DNA of 64,000 nucleotides from Dyella sedimenti (GTDB taxonomy: Bacteria; Pseudomonadota; Gammaproteobacteria; Xanthomonadales; Rhodanobacteraceae): the NCBI RefSeq assembly GCF_022760995.1, contig NZ_JAKWJO010000010.1, positions 62,001 to 126,000 on the forward strand, read 5' to 3'. The translations under genes were made by a program, and so were the position numbers. The notes under the pieces were generated by a model. The model did not search any database. It saw only the letters and a list, made by a program, of their open reading frames with translations, and was not told the DNA's origin. Numbering within the stretch: the first letter of the stretch is position 1; each line of letters begins with the position of its first letter. This document shows positions 49,914 through 59,369 of the stretch, one piece after another.

Positions 49914-52649
49914 ATGCGCAACATCCGTCGTACGATCCTGTGGACTCTTCTGGCGCAGGCGCTGGTCGCCGCGCTGCCCGCCGCGGCGCAAACCAGCGAT
50001 GCCGCACAGACGCCGCCGGCCAAGCCCGCCGCGCCGGCCGGCACGCCGAATACCACGCCGCAGGCAACGGACCAGCCCGCGGACAAGTCGCAGGCCAAGA
50101 CGCTGGGCCAGGTCTCGGTCACCGGCATCCGCGGCAGCCTGGAGGCGGCGCGGGACGTCAAGCGCGATTCGACCCAGATCGTGGACGCGGTGGTGGCCGA
50201 CGACATCGGCAAGCTGCCGGACACCAACGTGGCCGAGTCGCTGGGCCGTGTTTCCGGCGTGCAGCTGGTGCGCGGCATGGGCGAGGGGAGCGACATCCTG
50301 GTGCGCGGCCTGCACCAGAATGTCTATCTCTACAATGGCCGCGAGATATACGACGCCACCGGCCGCGGCGGCGTCGGCCTGGACCAGCTGGGCACCTCGA
50401 CCTATGGGTTGCTGACCCTGGTGCCCTCGCAGCTGATCTCGCAGTTGTCGGTGACCAAGCTGGCCAGCGCCGACCAGGTGGCCGGCGCGCTGGGCGGCAT
50501 CATCGACATCAATACGCGCATGCCACTGTACGGCGACGGCGACCAGAACGTGGTGGCCGTGTCGGGCACCTATAGCGGCCTGGCGCACAAGGCGGGTGGC
50601 TCGGGCTTCGCGCTGCTGTCCGCGCGCAGCAAGGACGACCGCTGGGGCGCGATGGTGGCGGCCACCTACAGCCATGCCGACGTGGTGCAGCAGGGCCTGG
50701 ACACCTTCTCCGGCTATGCCGCCTTCAAGGACCCGGCCAATCCCTCGGTCACGCGCTTCGGCAGCACCGACATGCGCGCGCAGAACATCGACGACGACCG
50801 CGACAAGACCGGCGTCAGCGCCATCCTGCAATGGCGGCCGGCGAGCGGCGTGGAGATCACCGCCGACACCTTCTACTCGCACCAGCAGGCGGACCGCGAC
50901 CGCTACTGGCTGGCGTTCAATCCCAGCGCTGGCCTCAGCAACGCGGTGTATTCGAACAACATCCTGGTGGCGGGGCGCTCGACCAGCCCGGTGCTTTCCA
51001 ATACCGAGGTGGCGGACATCGACGCCGACGTGTGGTCCAGTGCGTTGAAGGCTTCGTTCCGCGCCGGCGACCACCTCGATGGCTCGGCGGAAGTCTCCTT
51101 CGACCATTCCACCGCCGAGTACCACCAGCTCTACATGCGGCTGCAACCGGCGGCGGGGATCAACTCGGTGACCGATTTCGACCTGCGCAACGGCGACTTC
51201 GGCAGCTTCAACGTCAGTGGCGTGAATCTGTCCGATCCGTCGCAGATGAGCATGTCGATCCTGTTCGACAACGACTACCGCGCCCGGACCAACAGCCCCG
51301 AGGCGCGCACCGACTGGACCTGGAGCTTCGACTCCGATACCTGGAAGTCGCTGGACTTCGGCCTGCGCTACAACCAGCTCGACACCAAGGAGGACCCGCT
51401 GCGCGCCGACATCCGGCCGGTCGGCGGCATTCCCGCCACCGAGCTGGGCGATTTCCTGCGGATTTACAGCAACAACAACTTCATGAACGGCCAGTTCGCC
51501 GGGCTGCCGCGCTCGTACCTGGCCAGCTACCGCTCCGCGCTGACCGGTTGCGCGGCGTTCACCCAGTTCCCGCAGATCAGCCAGGATCCGCAGTGCCTGA
51601 ACGGCGCCGACAACGCGCTGGCCTATGCCGGCACCTACGATATCAATGAGGATTTCTACGAGGGCTACGCCAAGCTGGACTGGGAAACCCAGGTCGGCAG
51701 CCTGCCGCTGTCGGGCAACGTCGGCATGCGCTACGTGCAGCGCCACCTCGATTCGCGCGGCAACCTGCTGTCCGGCGCGGGCGAGCCGCTGCCCACCGAC
51801 TACCAGCGCACCGACCGCGAGTGGCTGCCCTCCGCCATCGCCAAGCTGGACATCTCCGACTCGCTGCTGCTGCGCGGCGGCGTGGCGCGCGTGGTGGCGT
51901 TCCCCAATACCCAGGACCTCAACAACGGCGTGACGCTCAACAACAACGCCGTGTTCCAGAACGGCGTGCAGATTACCCCGGGCACCGGCTCGGGCGGCGC
52001 GCCGGGCCTCGATCCGTTCAAGGCGACCCAGTACGACCTGTCGCTGGAGTACTACTACTCCGACCAGGGCCTGCTCTCGGCCGGCCTGTTCTACAAGGAC
52101 GTCTCGACCTTCATCGTGCAGCAGCAGAGCGCCGAGAGCTATGGCGGCGTGAACTACCTGATCAACCGCGAGGTGAACGGCGACCACGCCACGGTGCAGG
52201 GCGCCGAGCTGCTGGCGCAGGTGCCCTTCACCTTCCTGCCCGACCCGCTCAAGGGCTTCGGCATGGTGGCGACGTATACCTTCATCGACTCCACCACGCC
52301 GATCAAGGACGTCACCGGCCGCTCGCTGACCTTCCCGGGCCTGTCCAAGCACAACACCAACCTGATCCTCTACTACGAGACCGGTCCGTTCAGCGCGCGC
52401 GTGGCCTACAACTGGCGCGACCAGTACCTGGTGGGCCTGTCCGCCGCGGCCACCGGCATCTACAACGACAAGTACTCGGACCTGGCGGCCTCGGTCAGCT
52501 ACAACTTCACCGACCGCCTGTCGCTGCAGCTGGAGGCGAGTAACCTGCTCAACAGCCAGCAGCGCACCTACGACGGCAGCCCCGAAGGCCTGCGCACCAA
52601 CGTCGTGTACGGCCGCAACTACATGGCCACGGCGACCTGGCGCTTCTGA
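49914..52649 (+). CDS. TonB-dependent receptor, Xanthomonas-Caulobacter type
   Basis: A 911-residue outer-membrane receptor. Signal peptide about 1-25, a Pro/Ala-rich spacer, a TonB box region near QVSVTGIRGSLEAA, and a plug with VVADDIGKLPDTNVAESLGRV and GMGEGSDILVRG. These phrases mark the TonB-Xanth-Caul family, often dedicated to oligosaccharide uptake. The C-terminus ends in the expected aromatic strand (NYMATATWRF). Context points to a galactose-containing sugar or sugar acid as ligand (inference). It heads an operon with the SDR, dgoK and aldolase-lactonase genes. Confidence 0.95.
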   Translation: MRNIRRTILWTLLAQALVAALPAAAQTSDAAQTPPAKPAAPAGTPNTTPQATDQPADKSQAKTLGQVSVTGIRGSLEAARDVKRDSTQIVDAVVADDIGKLPDTNVAESLGRVSGVQLVRGMGEGSDILVRGLHQNVYLYNGREIYDATGRGGVGLDQLGTSTYGLLTLVPSQLISQLSVTKLASADQVAGALGGIIDINTRMPLYGDGDQNVVAVSGTYSGLAHKAGGSGFALLSARSKDDRWGAMVAATYSHADVVQQGLDTFSGYAAFKDPANPSVTRFGSTDMRAQNIDDDRDKTGVSAILQWRPASGVEITADTFYSHQQADRDRYWLAFNPSAGLSNAVYSNNILVAGRSTSPVLSNTEVADIDADVWSSALKASFRAGDHLDGSAEVSFDHSTAEYHQLYMRLQPAAGINSVTDFDLRNGDFGSFNVSGVNLSDPSQMSMSILFDNDYRARTNSPEARTDWTWSFDSDTWKSLDFGLRYNQLDTKEDPLRADIRPVGGIPATELGDFLRIYSNNNFMNGQFAGLPRSYLASYRSALTGCAAFTQFPQISQDPQCLNGADNALAYAGTYDINEDFYEGYAKLDWETQVGSLPLSGNVGMRYVQRHLDSRGNLLSGAGEPLPTDYQRTDREWLPSAIAKLDISDSLLLRGGVARVVAFPNTQDLNNGVTLNNNAVFQNGVQITPGTGSGGAPGLDPFKATQYDLSLEYYYSDQGLLSAGLFYKDVSTFIVQQQSAESYGGVNYLINREVNGDHATVQGAELLAQVPFTFLPDPLKGFGMVATYTFIDSTTPIKDVTGRSLTFPGLSKHNTNLILYYETGPFSARVAYNWRDQYLVGLSAAATGIYNDKYSDLAASVSYNFTDRLSLQLEASNLLNSQQRTYDGSPEGLRTNVVYGRNYMATATWRF

Positions 52650-52681
52650 CGAACCGACATGCGAGCAAGAGGGAAACGAGG

Positions 52682-53422
52682 ATGGGCACGATGGCGTTGA
52701 ACGGCCGTGCGGCGATCGTCACCGGCGCCGCCAGCGGCATCGGCGCGGCGGTGGCGCGGCGCCTGCGCGAGCAGGGTGCGCGCGTCACCGGCATCGACCT
52801 GGCCGAAACGGCGGACGTCGCCTTGTTCCGGCAGGTCGACCTGCGCGATGACGCGGCGTTGGCGCAGGCCGTGCGGGCAGCGGGCGCCGCCCATGGCGAA
52901 GCCACCATCCTGGTGCACTGCGCGGGCATCTGCCCGCCGGGTTCGCTGCTGGATACGGACGACGCCACCTACCTGGATACCTACGATGTGAACGTGCTGT
53001 CCGCCGTGCGCCTGCTGCGCCACTGCGTGCCGGGCATGCGCGCGCGGGGCGGCGGTTCGGTGGTGCTGGCCTCGTCCATCAATGCGCGCTTCGCCACGCC
53101 GACGCTGGCGGCCTATGCCGCCAGCAAGGCCGCGGTGGAGTCGCTGGTGCGCACGGCGGCGCTGGAACTGGCGCCCTCGCAGATCCGCGTCAACGCGGTG
53201 GCGCCCGCATCGGTCGACACGCCGATGCTGCGCGCCTCGTTCCAGCGCGCGCACGATCCGGCGGCGGCGCGTGAACGCAATATCGGCCGCCACCCGCTGG
53301 GTCGCCTCGGCACGGCCGAGGACGTGGCGGCGCTGGCGATGTTCCTGGCCGGCGACGACAGCCGCTGGATCACCGGCGCCGTCATACCCATCGACGGCGG
53401 TGCCGCGGTGACACGACGCTGA
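52682..53422 (+). CDS. SDR-family sugar dehydrogenase (candidate galactose dehydrogenase)
   Basis: A 246-residue classical short-chain dehydrogenase. Cofactor motif TGAASGIG, HCAG (NNAG equivalent), catalytic Ser in LASSINARF and Tyr/Lys in YAASKAAVE. Asp after the second strand (GIDLAE) favours NAD+. It lies 32 bp after the receptor and 8 bp before dgoK, so it is the likely first enzyme of an oxidative galactose-type pathway, giving the lactone. The substrate is inferred from context; L-fucose or arabinose dehydrogenases belong to the same family. Confidence 0.87.
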   Translation: MGTMALNGRAAIVTGAASGIGAAVARRLREQGARVTGIDLAETADVALFRQVDLRDDAALAQAVRAAGAAHGEATILVHCAGICPPGSLLDTDDATYLDTYDVNVLSAVRLLRHCVPGMRARGGGSVVLASSINARFATPTLAAYAASKAAVESLVRTAALELAPSQIRVNAVAPASVDTPMLRASFQRAHDPAAARERNIGRHPLGRLGTAEDVAALAMFLAGDDSRWITGAVIPIDGGAAVTRR

Positions 53423-53430
53423 GGAGGCGT

Positions 53431-54348
53431 ATGGGCAGTGACTTCATCGCGGTCAATTGGGGCAGTTCCAATTTCCGTGCGTATCGGATGGACGGCGGTG
53501 GGCAGGTGCTCGACACCTGGGTGGAGGCGGCCGGCATCGCCGCGCTGGACCGCACCGGCATGGCCTTGCAGGTCGAGCGGCTGGATCGGCGCTGGCCGGG
53601 CGTGGAACGGCTCTACGCCTGCGGCATGATCGGCTCGAACATCGGCTGGTCCGATGCGGGCTACGCCGATTGCCCGATCGGGCTGGACGGCTTGGCGGCG
53701 CGCTTGCATGCCACGACCGTCGCGGGTCGCCCGATGCTGATCGTGCCGGGGCTGGCCTGCCAGCGCGCCGCCGATGGTGCGCCGGACATCATGCGCGGCG
53801 AGGAGACCGAACTGTTCGGCCTGCTTGGCGCGGGGAGGTTGCCGCGCGACGGATTGGTGGCGCTGCCCGGCACGCACGGCAAGTGGGTGCGCATCGTGGA
53901 AGGGCGCGTCGCCGAGTTCATGACCGCGATGTCGGGCGAGGTGTTCGACCGGCTCACCGCCCAAGGCCTGCTCGCTTCTATCGTCGGCGGTCCGGCGACG
54001 GTTGGCGCGGCCTTCGAGGCTGGCGTGCGTGCCGGCGCCGGGGGCCGGCTCGGCCTGGGCACGCTGCTGTTCGGCGCGCGTGCGCGGGTGATCCGCCACC
54101 AGTTGGCGCGAGAGGATGCGGCGTCGTACCTGCGCGGCCTGCTGATCGGCGCGGAGATCGCCGATGCCCGCACGTTGTATCCCTTCGCCGACGGCCAGGC
54201 GATCACCCTGGTCGGCGCCGGCGCCGTGTGTGCGATGTATGCCGAGGCGCTGTCCCTGCTGGGCCACGCCTCCGCCACCGTCGATGCCGCTGACGCCACG
54301 ACGCGGGGCTTCGCCGCGCTGCATGCCATGGCGAGGGCGAACACGTGA
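53431..54348 (+). CDS. dgoK: 2-dehydro-3-deoxygalactonokinase
   Basis: A 305-residue sugar-acid kinase phosphorylating 2-keto-3-deoxy-galactonate at C6. DgoK features are AVNWGSSNFRAYRMD (phosphate loop), ACGMIGSNIGW, MRGEETELFGLL and LPGTHGKWVRI. Length is normal for DgoK. It overlaps the following aldolase-lactonase gene by 4 bp (GTGA). It is the strongest evidence that the cluster runs through the De Ley-Doudoroff route. Confidence 0.92.
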   Translation: MGSDFIAVNWGSSNFRAYRMDGGGQVLDTWVEAAGIAALDRTGMALQVERLDRRWPGVERLYACGMIGSNIGWSDAGYADCPIGLDGLAARLHATTVAGRPMLIVPGLACQRAADGAPDIMRGEETELFGLLGAGRLPRDGLVALPGTHGKWVRIVEGRVAEFMTAMSGEVFDRLTAQGLLASIVGGPATVGAAFEAGVRAGAGGRLGLGTLLFGARARVIRHQLAREDAASYLRGLLIGAEIADARTLYPFADGQAITLVGAGAVCAMYAEALSLLGHASATVDAADATTRGFAALHAMARANT

Positions 54349-55829
54349 CGGCCGATGCCATGCTGGCCCGCGTGGGCAAGGTGCTGGACGCGGTACCGAT
54401 CGTGGCGATCCTGCGCGGCGTGCGCAGCGAGGAAGCCATCGCGGTGGTCGAGGCATTGCACGAGGCCGGCGTGCGCATCGCGGAGGTGCCACTCAACTCG
54501 CCCGACCCGTTCGGCACCATCGGGCTGCTGGTACGCCACTTCGGCTCGCGCATGCTGATCGGCGCGGGCACGGTCATCGATCCGGACGACGTGCCGCGCC
54601 TGGCGCGGATCGGCTGCATGCTCTGCGTGGCGCCCAATGCCGACGCGCGCGTGATCGGCGCCACGGTTGCGCACGGCATGGTGCCGCTGCCCGGCGTGGC
54701 GACCGCCAGCGAGGCGTTCGAGGCGGTCGCCGCCGGTGCGCGCCTGCTCAAGGTCTTTCCCGCCGCCGACGCGGCATCGGCGATCTCGGCGTGGCGCACG
54801 GTATTGCCCAAGGACGTCAGGTTGCTCGCCGTGGGCGGGGTCAAGCCCGGATCGGCGTCTGCGCTGTGGGCCGCCGGTGCGCGCGGCTTCGGCCTGGGTG
54901 CCGATCTCTATCGTCCAGGCGATAGTCCCGGACACGTGGGCACGCGGGCCCGCGCCTGGGTAGCGCACGTGGCGCGCCTGCCCAAGAGCGCGGCATCCGT
55001 GCTGGCGCAACCGCAGGCGCTGGTAGGTGAGTCCGTGCGCATGGATGGGCGCGATGTCCTGTGGCTCGATCCGCCTCAGGCGCGATTGCTGCGCTGGCGC
55101 GGCGATACCGGCGAATGCATGGAAACCGCCTTGGCGCATCGCGTGTGGTCGCTGGGCCACTGCCCCGATGGCCGCTGGGTGGGCGCGGCCGAGCAGGCAT
55201 TCTGCGCGATCGATGTCGAGACGGGCGAGTTGTCGCTGGGCCCCGAGGCGCCCATGGCGCCGGGCTGCCGCTTCAACGACATGACGGTCGATGCGCAAGG
55301 CGGCCTGTGGGTTGGCGCCATGCATCGGGGATTGCTGTCGGGCAAGGGCGGCCTGTTCCATGCCGCGCGGGTCGACGGCCCGGTGCGCCAGGTTGCGGCG
55401 GGATTGGGCGTGGCCAATGGCATGACCTTCAGCGAGGATGGCGCGACGCTTTATGTGATCGATACGCTGGCCCGTACGCTGCTCGCCTATCCGCGCGAGG
55501 GAAGCGATGGCCTGGGCGAGCCGGTGGTGGTGAGTGATTTCCTTGCGCTGCCCGGCAAGCCCGATGGCTTGGCGATGGCGCCGGATGGTTCGTTCTGGGT
55601 GGCGATGTGGGGCGGCGGATGCCTCGCGCACCTGGCACGGGACGGCGCCTTCCTGCATGCGGTGCCCTTGCCCGTGCCGCATGTCGGCAGCGTGTGCCTC
55701 GATGCCGATGGCCATGCGCTGGCCTCGACCTCGCGCGCGCGTCTGTCGGCCGAGATGCTGCAGGCCCATCCGTTGTCCGGCGGCCTGTTTCGCATCGACC
55801 GGGAATGGCTGGCGGGTTTCAACCGATGA
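54345..55829 (+). CDS. Fused KDPGal aldolase and SMP-30-type sugar lactonase
   Basis: A 494-residue two-domain protein. Residues about 1-205 are a KDPG/KDPGal aldolase (DgoA-like): PIVAILRGVRSEEA, the RIAEVPLNSPDP loop with Glu, and the Schiff-base Lys in LLKVFPAADA. Residues about 212-494 are an SMP-30/gluconolactonase propeller with metal ligands Glu in VGESVRMD, Asn in CRFNDMTVD, Asn in GVANGMTFS and Asp in KPDGLAMAPDG. One chain thus carries the lactonase step and the last aldol cleavage to pyruvate and glyceraldehyde 3-phosphate. The start is GTG inside dgoK. It overlaps the convergent marC-type gene by 11 bp. Confidence 0.92.
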   Translation: MTADAMLARVGKVLDAVPIVAILRGVRSEEAIAVVEALHEAGVRIAEVPLNSPDPFGTIGLLVRHFGSRMLIGAGTVIDPDDVPRLARIGCMLCVAPNADARVIGATVAHGMVPLPGVATASEAFEAVAAGARLLKVFPAADAASAISAWRTVLPKDVRLLAVGGVKPGSASALWAAGARGFGLGADLYRPGDSPGHVGTRARAWVAHVARLPKSAASVLAQPQALVGESVRMDGRDVLWLDPPQARLLRWRGDTGECMETALAHRVWSLGHCPDGRWVGAAEQAFCAIDVETGELSLGPEAPMAPGCRFNDMTVDAQGGLWVGAMHRGLLSGKGGLFHAARVDGPVRQVAAGLGVANGMTFSEDGATLYVIDTLARTLLAYPREGSDGLGEPVVVSDFLALPGKPDGLAMAPDGSFWVAMWGGGCLAHLARDGAFLHAVPLPVPHVGSVCLDADGHALASTSRARLSAEMLQAHPLSGGLFRIDREWLAGFNR

Positions 55830-56457
55830 GCGCCGAGATGCCGCGCCAGCACAGTTGCATGCCGATGCAGAACAGGATGAAGGCGAAGAGGCGGTCGACG
55901 ATGCGCCCGCCCGCCGCGCCGAGCATCCGCCGCAACCGGCACACATAGCGCATGCATGCGTAGACGATGAGTGCCAGCAGCACCAGGGCGATGCCCATGC
56001 CCACGAAATAGGCCACCGATGGCGTGTCGGGCACGTCCGTGCCCAGGGCGATGGCGACGGAGATCGAGCCCGGTCCGACGGTGATCGGCAGCGTGATCGG
56101 GTAGAAGGCGTTGGTTTCCACCAGCGCCGGACTGGCGCCCGCCGTCTGCATCTCGACGTCCGGCGCCTGCAGCAGGCGCCATCCGGCGAAGGCGATCACG
56201 CAGCCGCCGGCGATGCGCATGATGTCGACGGTGATGCCGAAGAAGGTAAGGATGTAGGTGCCCAACAGCACCGAGACGACCAGGATCGCGAAGCTGCTCA
56301 GCGCTACGACCCTGGCCAGGCGGGCGCGTTCGCGGTCATCGAGGTTCGGCGTCAGGCTCTGCGCGATCAGCGCGGCGCCCAGTGGGTTGAGCACGGGGAT
56401 CAACCCCGCCATGACCAGGAACAAGGCATTGACGGTCGCGGAAATCATCAGGGGCAT
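55819..56457 (-). CDS. MarC-family integral membrane protein
   Basis: About 212 residues with six helices. Family segments include GLIPVLNPLGAALIAQSLTP, AGGCVIAFAGWRLLQAPD, NAFYPITLPITVGPGSISV and FAFILFCIGMQLCWRGI. The family was once tied to antibiotic resistance but its transport role is unproven. A longer in-frame version from 56586 would add about 43 Pro/Ala-rich residues; the ATG at 56457 (or 56448) gives the normal length. A paralogue is encoded at 61140. Confidence 0.88.
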   Translation of the reverse strand: MPLMISATVNALFLVMAGLIPVLNPLGAALIAQSLTPNLDDRERARLARVVALSSFAILVVSVLLGTYILTFFGITVDIMRIAGGCVIAFAGWRLLQAPDVEMQTAGASPALVETNAFYPITLPITVGPGSISVAIALGTDVPDTPSVAYFVGMGIALVLLALIVYACMRYVCRLRRMLGAAGGRIVDRLFAFILFCIGMQLCWRGISALIG

Positions 56458-56617
56458 TCCAGTGGGGGAGAGCGATGCGCCGGCACACAGGCCATCCAAG
56501 GCCGCATCCGGTGAATCGTTGACCGTAGGTTGCGGCGCCGGCGCCGGGGAAACTTTTCCAATCGCAGGCTTCTGTCGGATTGGCACGGGCGCCGATCGCG
56601 TGGTGTCCTCCGCTGCT

Positions 56618-57553
56618 TCACGACAAGCGCGGCCGCCGCGTCTCGTCCCGCCATTGGCGGGGCGTCTTGCCGGTGAGGCGCTTGAACACGGTGGTGAAGT
56701 GCGATTGCGTGTGGAAACCCACTTCCAGCGCGATATCCAGCATCGAATGTGGCGCCTCGGCGATCAGCCGCTTGGCCTGTTCCATGCGGCAGAGCAGCAG
56801 GTAGTGATGCGGGCGGTAGCCCGTAGTGGTGCGGAACTGCGCGGCGAAGTGCATGGGCGAGAGTCCAGCGGCGGCCGCCATGTCGTTGAGCGTGATGGGC
56901 TCGGACAGGTGTGCCTTCAGGTAGTCGTCCACGCGCTGCAGGCGCCAGTTCGGCAACGCCGTCCGGCGGCACGCGGCGGCGCGGGGCGCGGCTTCCGCCC
57001 GCAGATCGCGCAGGCGGTCCACGAACAGCTCCATCACCTGGGTGCCGAGCGGGCCTTCGCCGATGTCGCCAGGCACCGCCAGCAGCGTGCGGGCCAGCTG
57101 CAACAGCAAGGCGTCGCGGGAGGGCGCCAGCGAAAAGCAGGCATGGTCGGCCTCGGTGCCGGACCAGAACAGTTGCACCGGCGCCGCTACGTGCAGCGCG
57201 CGGCACGGGCCGGCGCAACGCACGCTGATCGCCTCGCCGGGACGGCTGACGTAATAGGAGCCGGCAGTGCAGTCGCACTCGGCCACCTCGTGCGTATCGC
57301 TGCGCAGCGACAGGCGCGCGTCGTCGAGCAGCAGCAGCACGGTATAGACGGTGAGCGGCGTGGTTGCCTCCCATTGGATGAGAGGCTTCTTGCCGTGGGC
57401 CCACAGCGTGGCCTTGGCCCGCAGCCCGGACTGGCCGGCCCGCAGGTCGGGTTCCAGCCAACTGGCCGGCGCCGCGCAACGGTCGAGCAGCGCGCGCGTG
57501 GCCCGCTTGGCATAGGCCCGGGTGGAATGGCGTGATGGGGTGGCGAGAGGCAT
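56618..57553 (-). CDS. AraC-family transcriptional regulator
   Basis: A 311-residue regulator. The N-terminal half (about 40-190) is a poorly conserved cupin-like sensor part with several Cys (AECDCTAGSYY, RCAGPCRAL). The C-terminal 95 residues form the AraC DNA-binding domain, with LNDMAAAAGLSPMHFAAQFRTTTGY and DIALEVGFHTQSHFTTVFKR. Target unknown. It is followed on the same strand by the MarC gene 160 bp downstream, so it could act on that or on itself. Confidence 0.9.
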   Translation of the reverse strand: MPLATPSRHSTRAYAKRATRALLDRCAAPASWLEPDLRAGQSGLRAKATLWAHGKKPLIQWEATTPLTVYTVLLLLDDARLSLRSDTHEVAECDCTAGSYYVSRPGEAISVRCAGPCRALHVAAPVQLFWSGTEADHACFSLAPSRDALLLQLARTLLAVPGDIGEGPLGTQVMELFVDRLRDLRAEAAPRAAACRRTALPNWRLQRVDDYLKAHLSEPITLNDMAAAAGLSPMHFAAQFRTTTGYRPHHYLLLCRMEQAKRLIAEAPHSMLDIALEVGFHTQSHFTTVFKRLTGKTPRQWRDETRRPRLS

Positions 57554-57748
57554 GACTTCTCCGTTCCGGCCCAGGGTGGCCGGTGCGAATGCTGGGAAGG
57601 GGAAAGGGTGTATCCAGGCCTCAGGGGAGAGCGGCTGTACGGATGGTCCGGACGGTTGGCGCCATGCCCGCTGGTGCGTTGCGACAAAGTGTCGCCCTTC
57701 CGGCGACGCTTGAAAAATACTGTTTGGCTATGCGGGCATAACGGCCGG

Positions 57749-58711
57749 CTATGGCTCGGCGTCCACCCACTCGGCACCCTTGAAGGCCGGCTCGCCCATC
57801 TGGCCGCGCAGGAAGCCGATCAGTTGCGCCTCCACCGCCGCCGCCGCGCGCGTCAGCGGCTTGTCGCGCGCGGTGATCAGGCACGCGGTGAGGTAGATGG
57901 GCGGTTCGATCGGCACGGTGGCGATGGATTGGTGGCCCGGCACGTCGGAGAAATCGGCCTTGGGCAGGATGGCGTAGCCCAGCCCGGTCTCCACCCCGGA
58001 AAGCACCACGTCGAACAGGTCCGATTCGGCGATGGGCTCGGCATGCAGGCCCGCGGCGGCCAGTTCGCGTTCCATCGCCTTGCGCAGCACGTTGGTGGGC
58101 GTGGGCAGCATCAGCGGCAGCTGGCTGATCTTGGCCAGCGTGGTCGAGCTCTCCATCGTGCCCTGCTTGCGGCTGGCAAGGTAGAGCCGCTGGCGAAACA
58201 GCACCTCGCGCGCGAAGCCCGTTTCTGGCGCGCTCTCGAACACGATGGCAAGGTCGATGACCTGGGACGACACTTTCTCGCGCAGGCTTTCGCTGTCGCC
58301 GGTGACGAAGCGCAGCGTCACCTTGGGCAGGGTGGCCTTGCAGATCTCCATCATCTTGCCGGTGAGCGTGGGCGCCATGGTGGAGGCCATGCCGAAGCAC
58401 ACCACGCCCTGGACCTCGCCCTGCGACGAACGCACGATGGCCGGCAGGTCATCCACCTGGCGGATCAGCTTGAGCGATTCCTGGTAGAGCGTTTCGCCGG
58501 CCGCCGTCGGCGTGATGCCGCGCGCGCTGCGATGGAGCAGGGTGACGCCGAACTCGTCCTCCAGTTCGGCGATCTGCTTGCTCAACGCGGGTTGTGCGAT
58601 GTGGATCAGCGAGGCGGCGCGGGAAAAGCTGCCGGCTTCCACGATCTTCACGAAATAGCGTAAATGCCGGAACTGCAAGCTGGCGCTCCTGACGAGTGAT
58701 CGTGCGCGCAT
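57749..58711 (-). CDS. LysR-family transcriptional regulator (Nac/CynR-like)
   Basis: A 320-residue regulator. The N-terminal helix-turn-helix is QFRHLRYFVKIVEAGSFSRA with AQPALSKQIAELEDEFG and LLHRSARGITPTAAG, and a periplasmic-binding-type effector domain follows (about 100-310). The sequence is like LysR members that begin with QFRxLRYFV. No obvious divergent target gene is adjacent; rubredoxin is the next minus-strand gene upstream. ATG at 58711 was chosen over longer in-frame starts, which extend through Arg/Pro-rich noncoding sequence. Confidence 0.9.
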   Translation of the reverse strand: MRARSLVRSASLQFRHLRYFVKIVEAGSFSRAASLIHIAQPALSKQIAELEDEFGVTLLHRSARGITPTAAGETLYQESLKLIRQVDDLPAIVRSSQGEVQGVVCFGMASTMAPTLTGKMMEICKATLPKVTLRFVTGDSESLREKVSSQVIDLAIVFESAPETGFAREVLFRQRLYLASRKQGTMESSTTLAKISQLPLMLPTPTNVLRKAMERELAAAGLHAEPIAESDLFDVVLSGVETGLGYAILPKADFSDVPGHQSIATVPIEPPIYLTACLITARDKPLTRAAAAVEAQLIGFLRGQMGEPAFKGAEWVDAEP

Positions 58712-58923
58712 CCCCTGGCCCGCGTCCCACCGGAGCGGCACGAGGATTACCAGGGACACCATGGGGCGATGCCACCAACGAAGGATGGCGGAGCGGGCGT
58801 TCACGAAACGTCGACGGTGCTTCGGAAGGAGCCTTGGCGGCGGGGGAAGAGGACCTTGGGACACCCGGGACGGCGCCGGGGCGGAGGTGGTCAGGCGCTT
58901 GCCCCCGCGGCGGGGCGGGCAGC

Positions 58924-59139
58924 CTAGAACCCGGCAAGCACCGAGTACGCCCGCATATAGAGGACTTCGCAGGAATCGAAATAGCACTTGGGCGCGCCGC
59001 AATCGGGGCAGTGCCAGTCCGCCGGTACGTCTTCCCACGGCGTGCCGGCGGCGATGCCGACCGATGGACAGCCCTTGGACGTCTCGTAGCAGCGACCGCA
59101 CTGCGAGCAGAGCTGGTCGTCGTTCGGATGGGTTTGCAT
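58924..59139 (-). CDS. Rubredoxin-like iron-sulfur protein
   Basis: A 71-residue protein with the rubredoxin pattern: LCSQCGRCYETSKG, then GTPWEDVPADWHCPDCGAPK. Four cysteines (two CxxC) bind one iron. Extra Cys residues at CGRC, KGCP, KCYF and DSCE are unusual for the family. It carries a C-terminal extension of about 20 residues. It transfers single electrons; the partner is unknown. The ATG at 59139 gives the family length. Confidence 0.88.
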   Translation of the reverse strand: MQTHPNDDQLCSQCGRCYETSKGCPSVGIAAGTPWEDVPADWHCPDCGAPKCYFDSCEVLYMRAYSVLAGF

Positions 59140-59369
59140 GGGATGCTCCGCGCTCGCCTCGTTGGCGTTGGCGGAAATGATGGGCGGCATGCCGGCCGCG
59201 GACTTTCGCAATCGCACGCTAGTTTCGGGATCGCCTTGTGGGCCGCGCGCCCTGCCGGCGCCGTGCGTTTCCACAAGGATCGGGCCCATCGGCAAGACGG
59301 CTAGACTGGGCCGGCCGAGCATGCGGATCACCGGGAGATTTCCCTTCGCGCGTGGCAAGGAGCTGTTTC

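Noticed and set aside
49714..50296. Open frames on the minus strand over the TonB-receptor promoter
   Set aside because: Their composition is Ser/Arg/Pro-rich and they overlap the start of the clear receptor gene.
47544..52352. A 1602-codon minus-strand open frame through the TonB receptor gene
   Set aside because: Only its last part is the real dehydratase gene. The remainder lies antisense to the receptor and out of frame with the DapA-family gene, with low-complexity His/Val/Gly composition.
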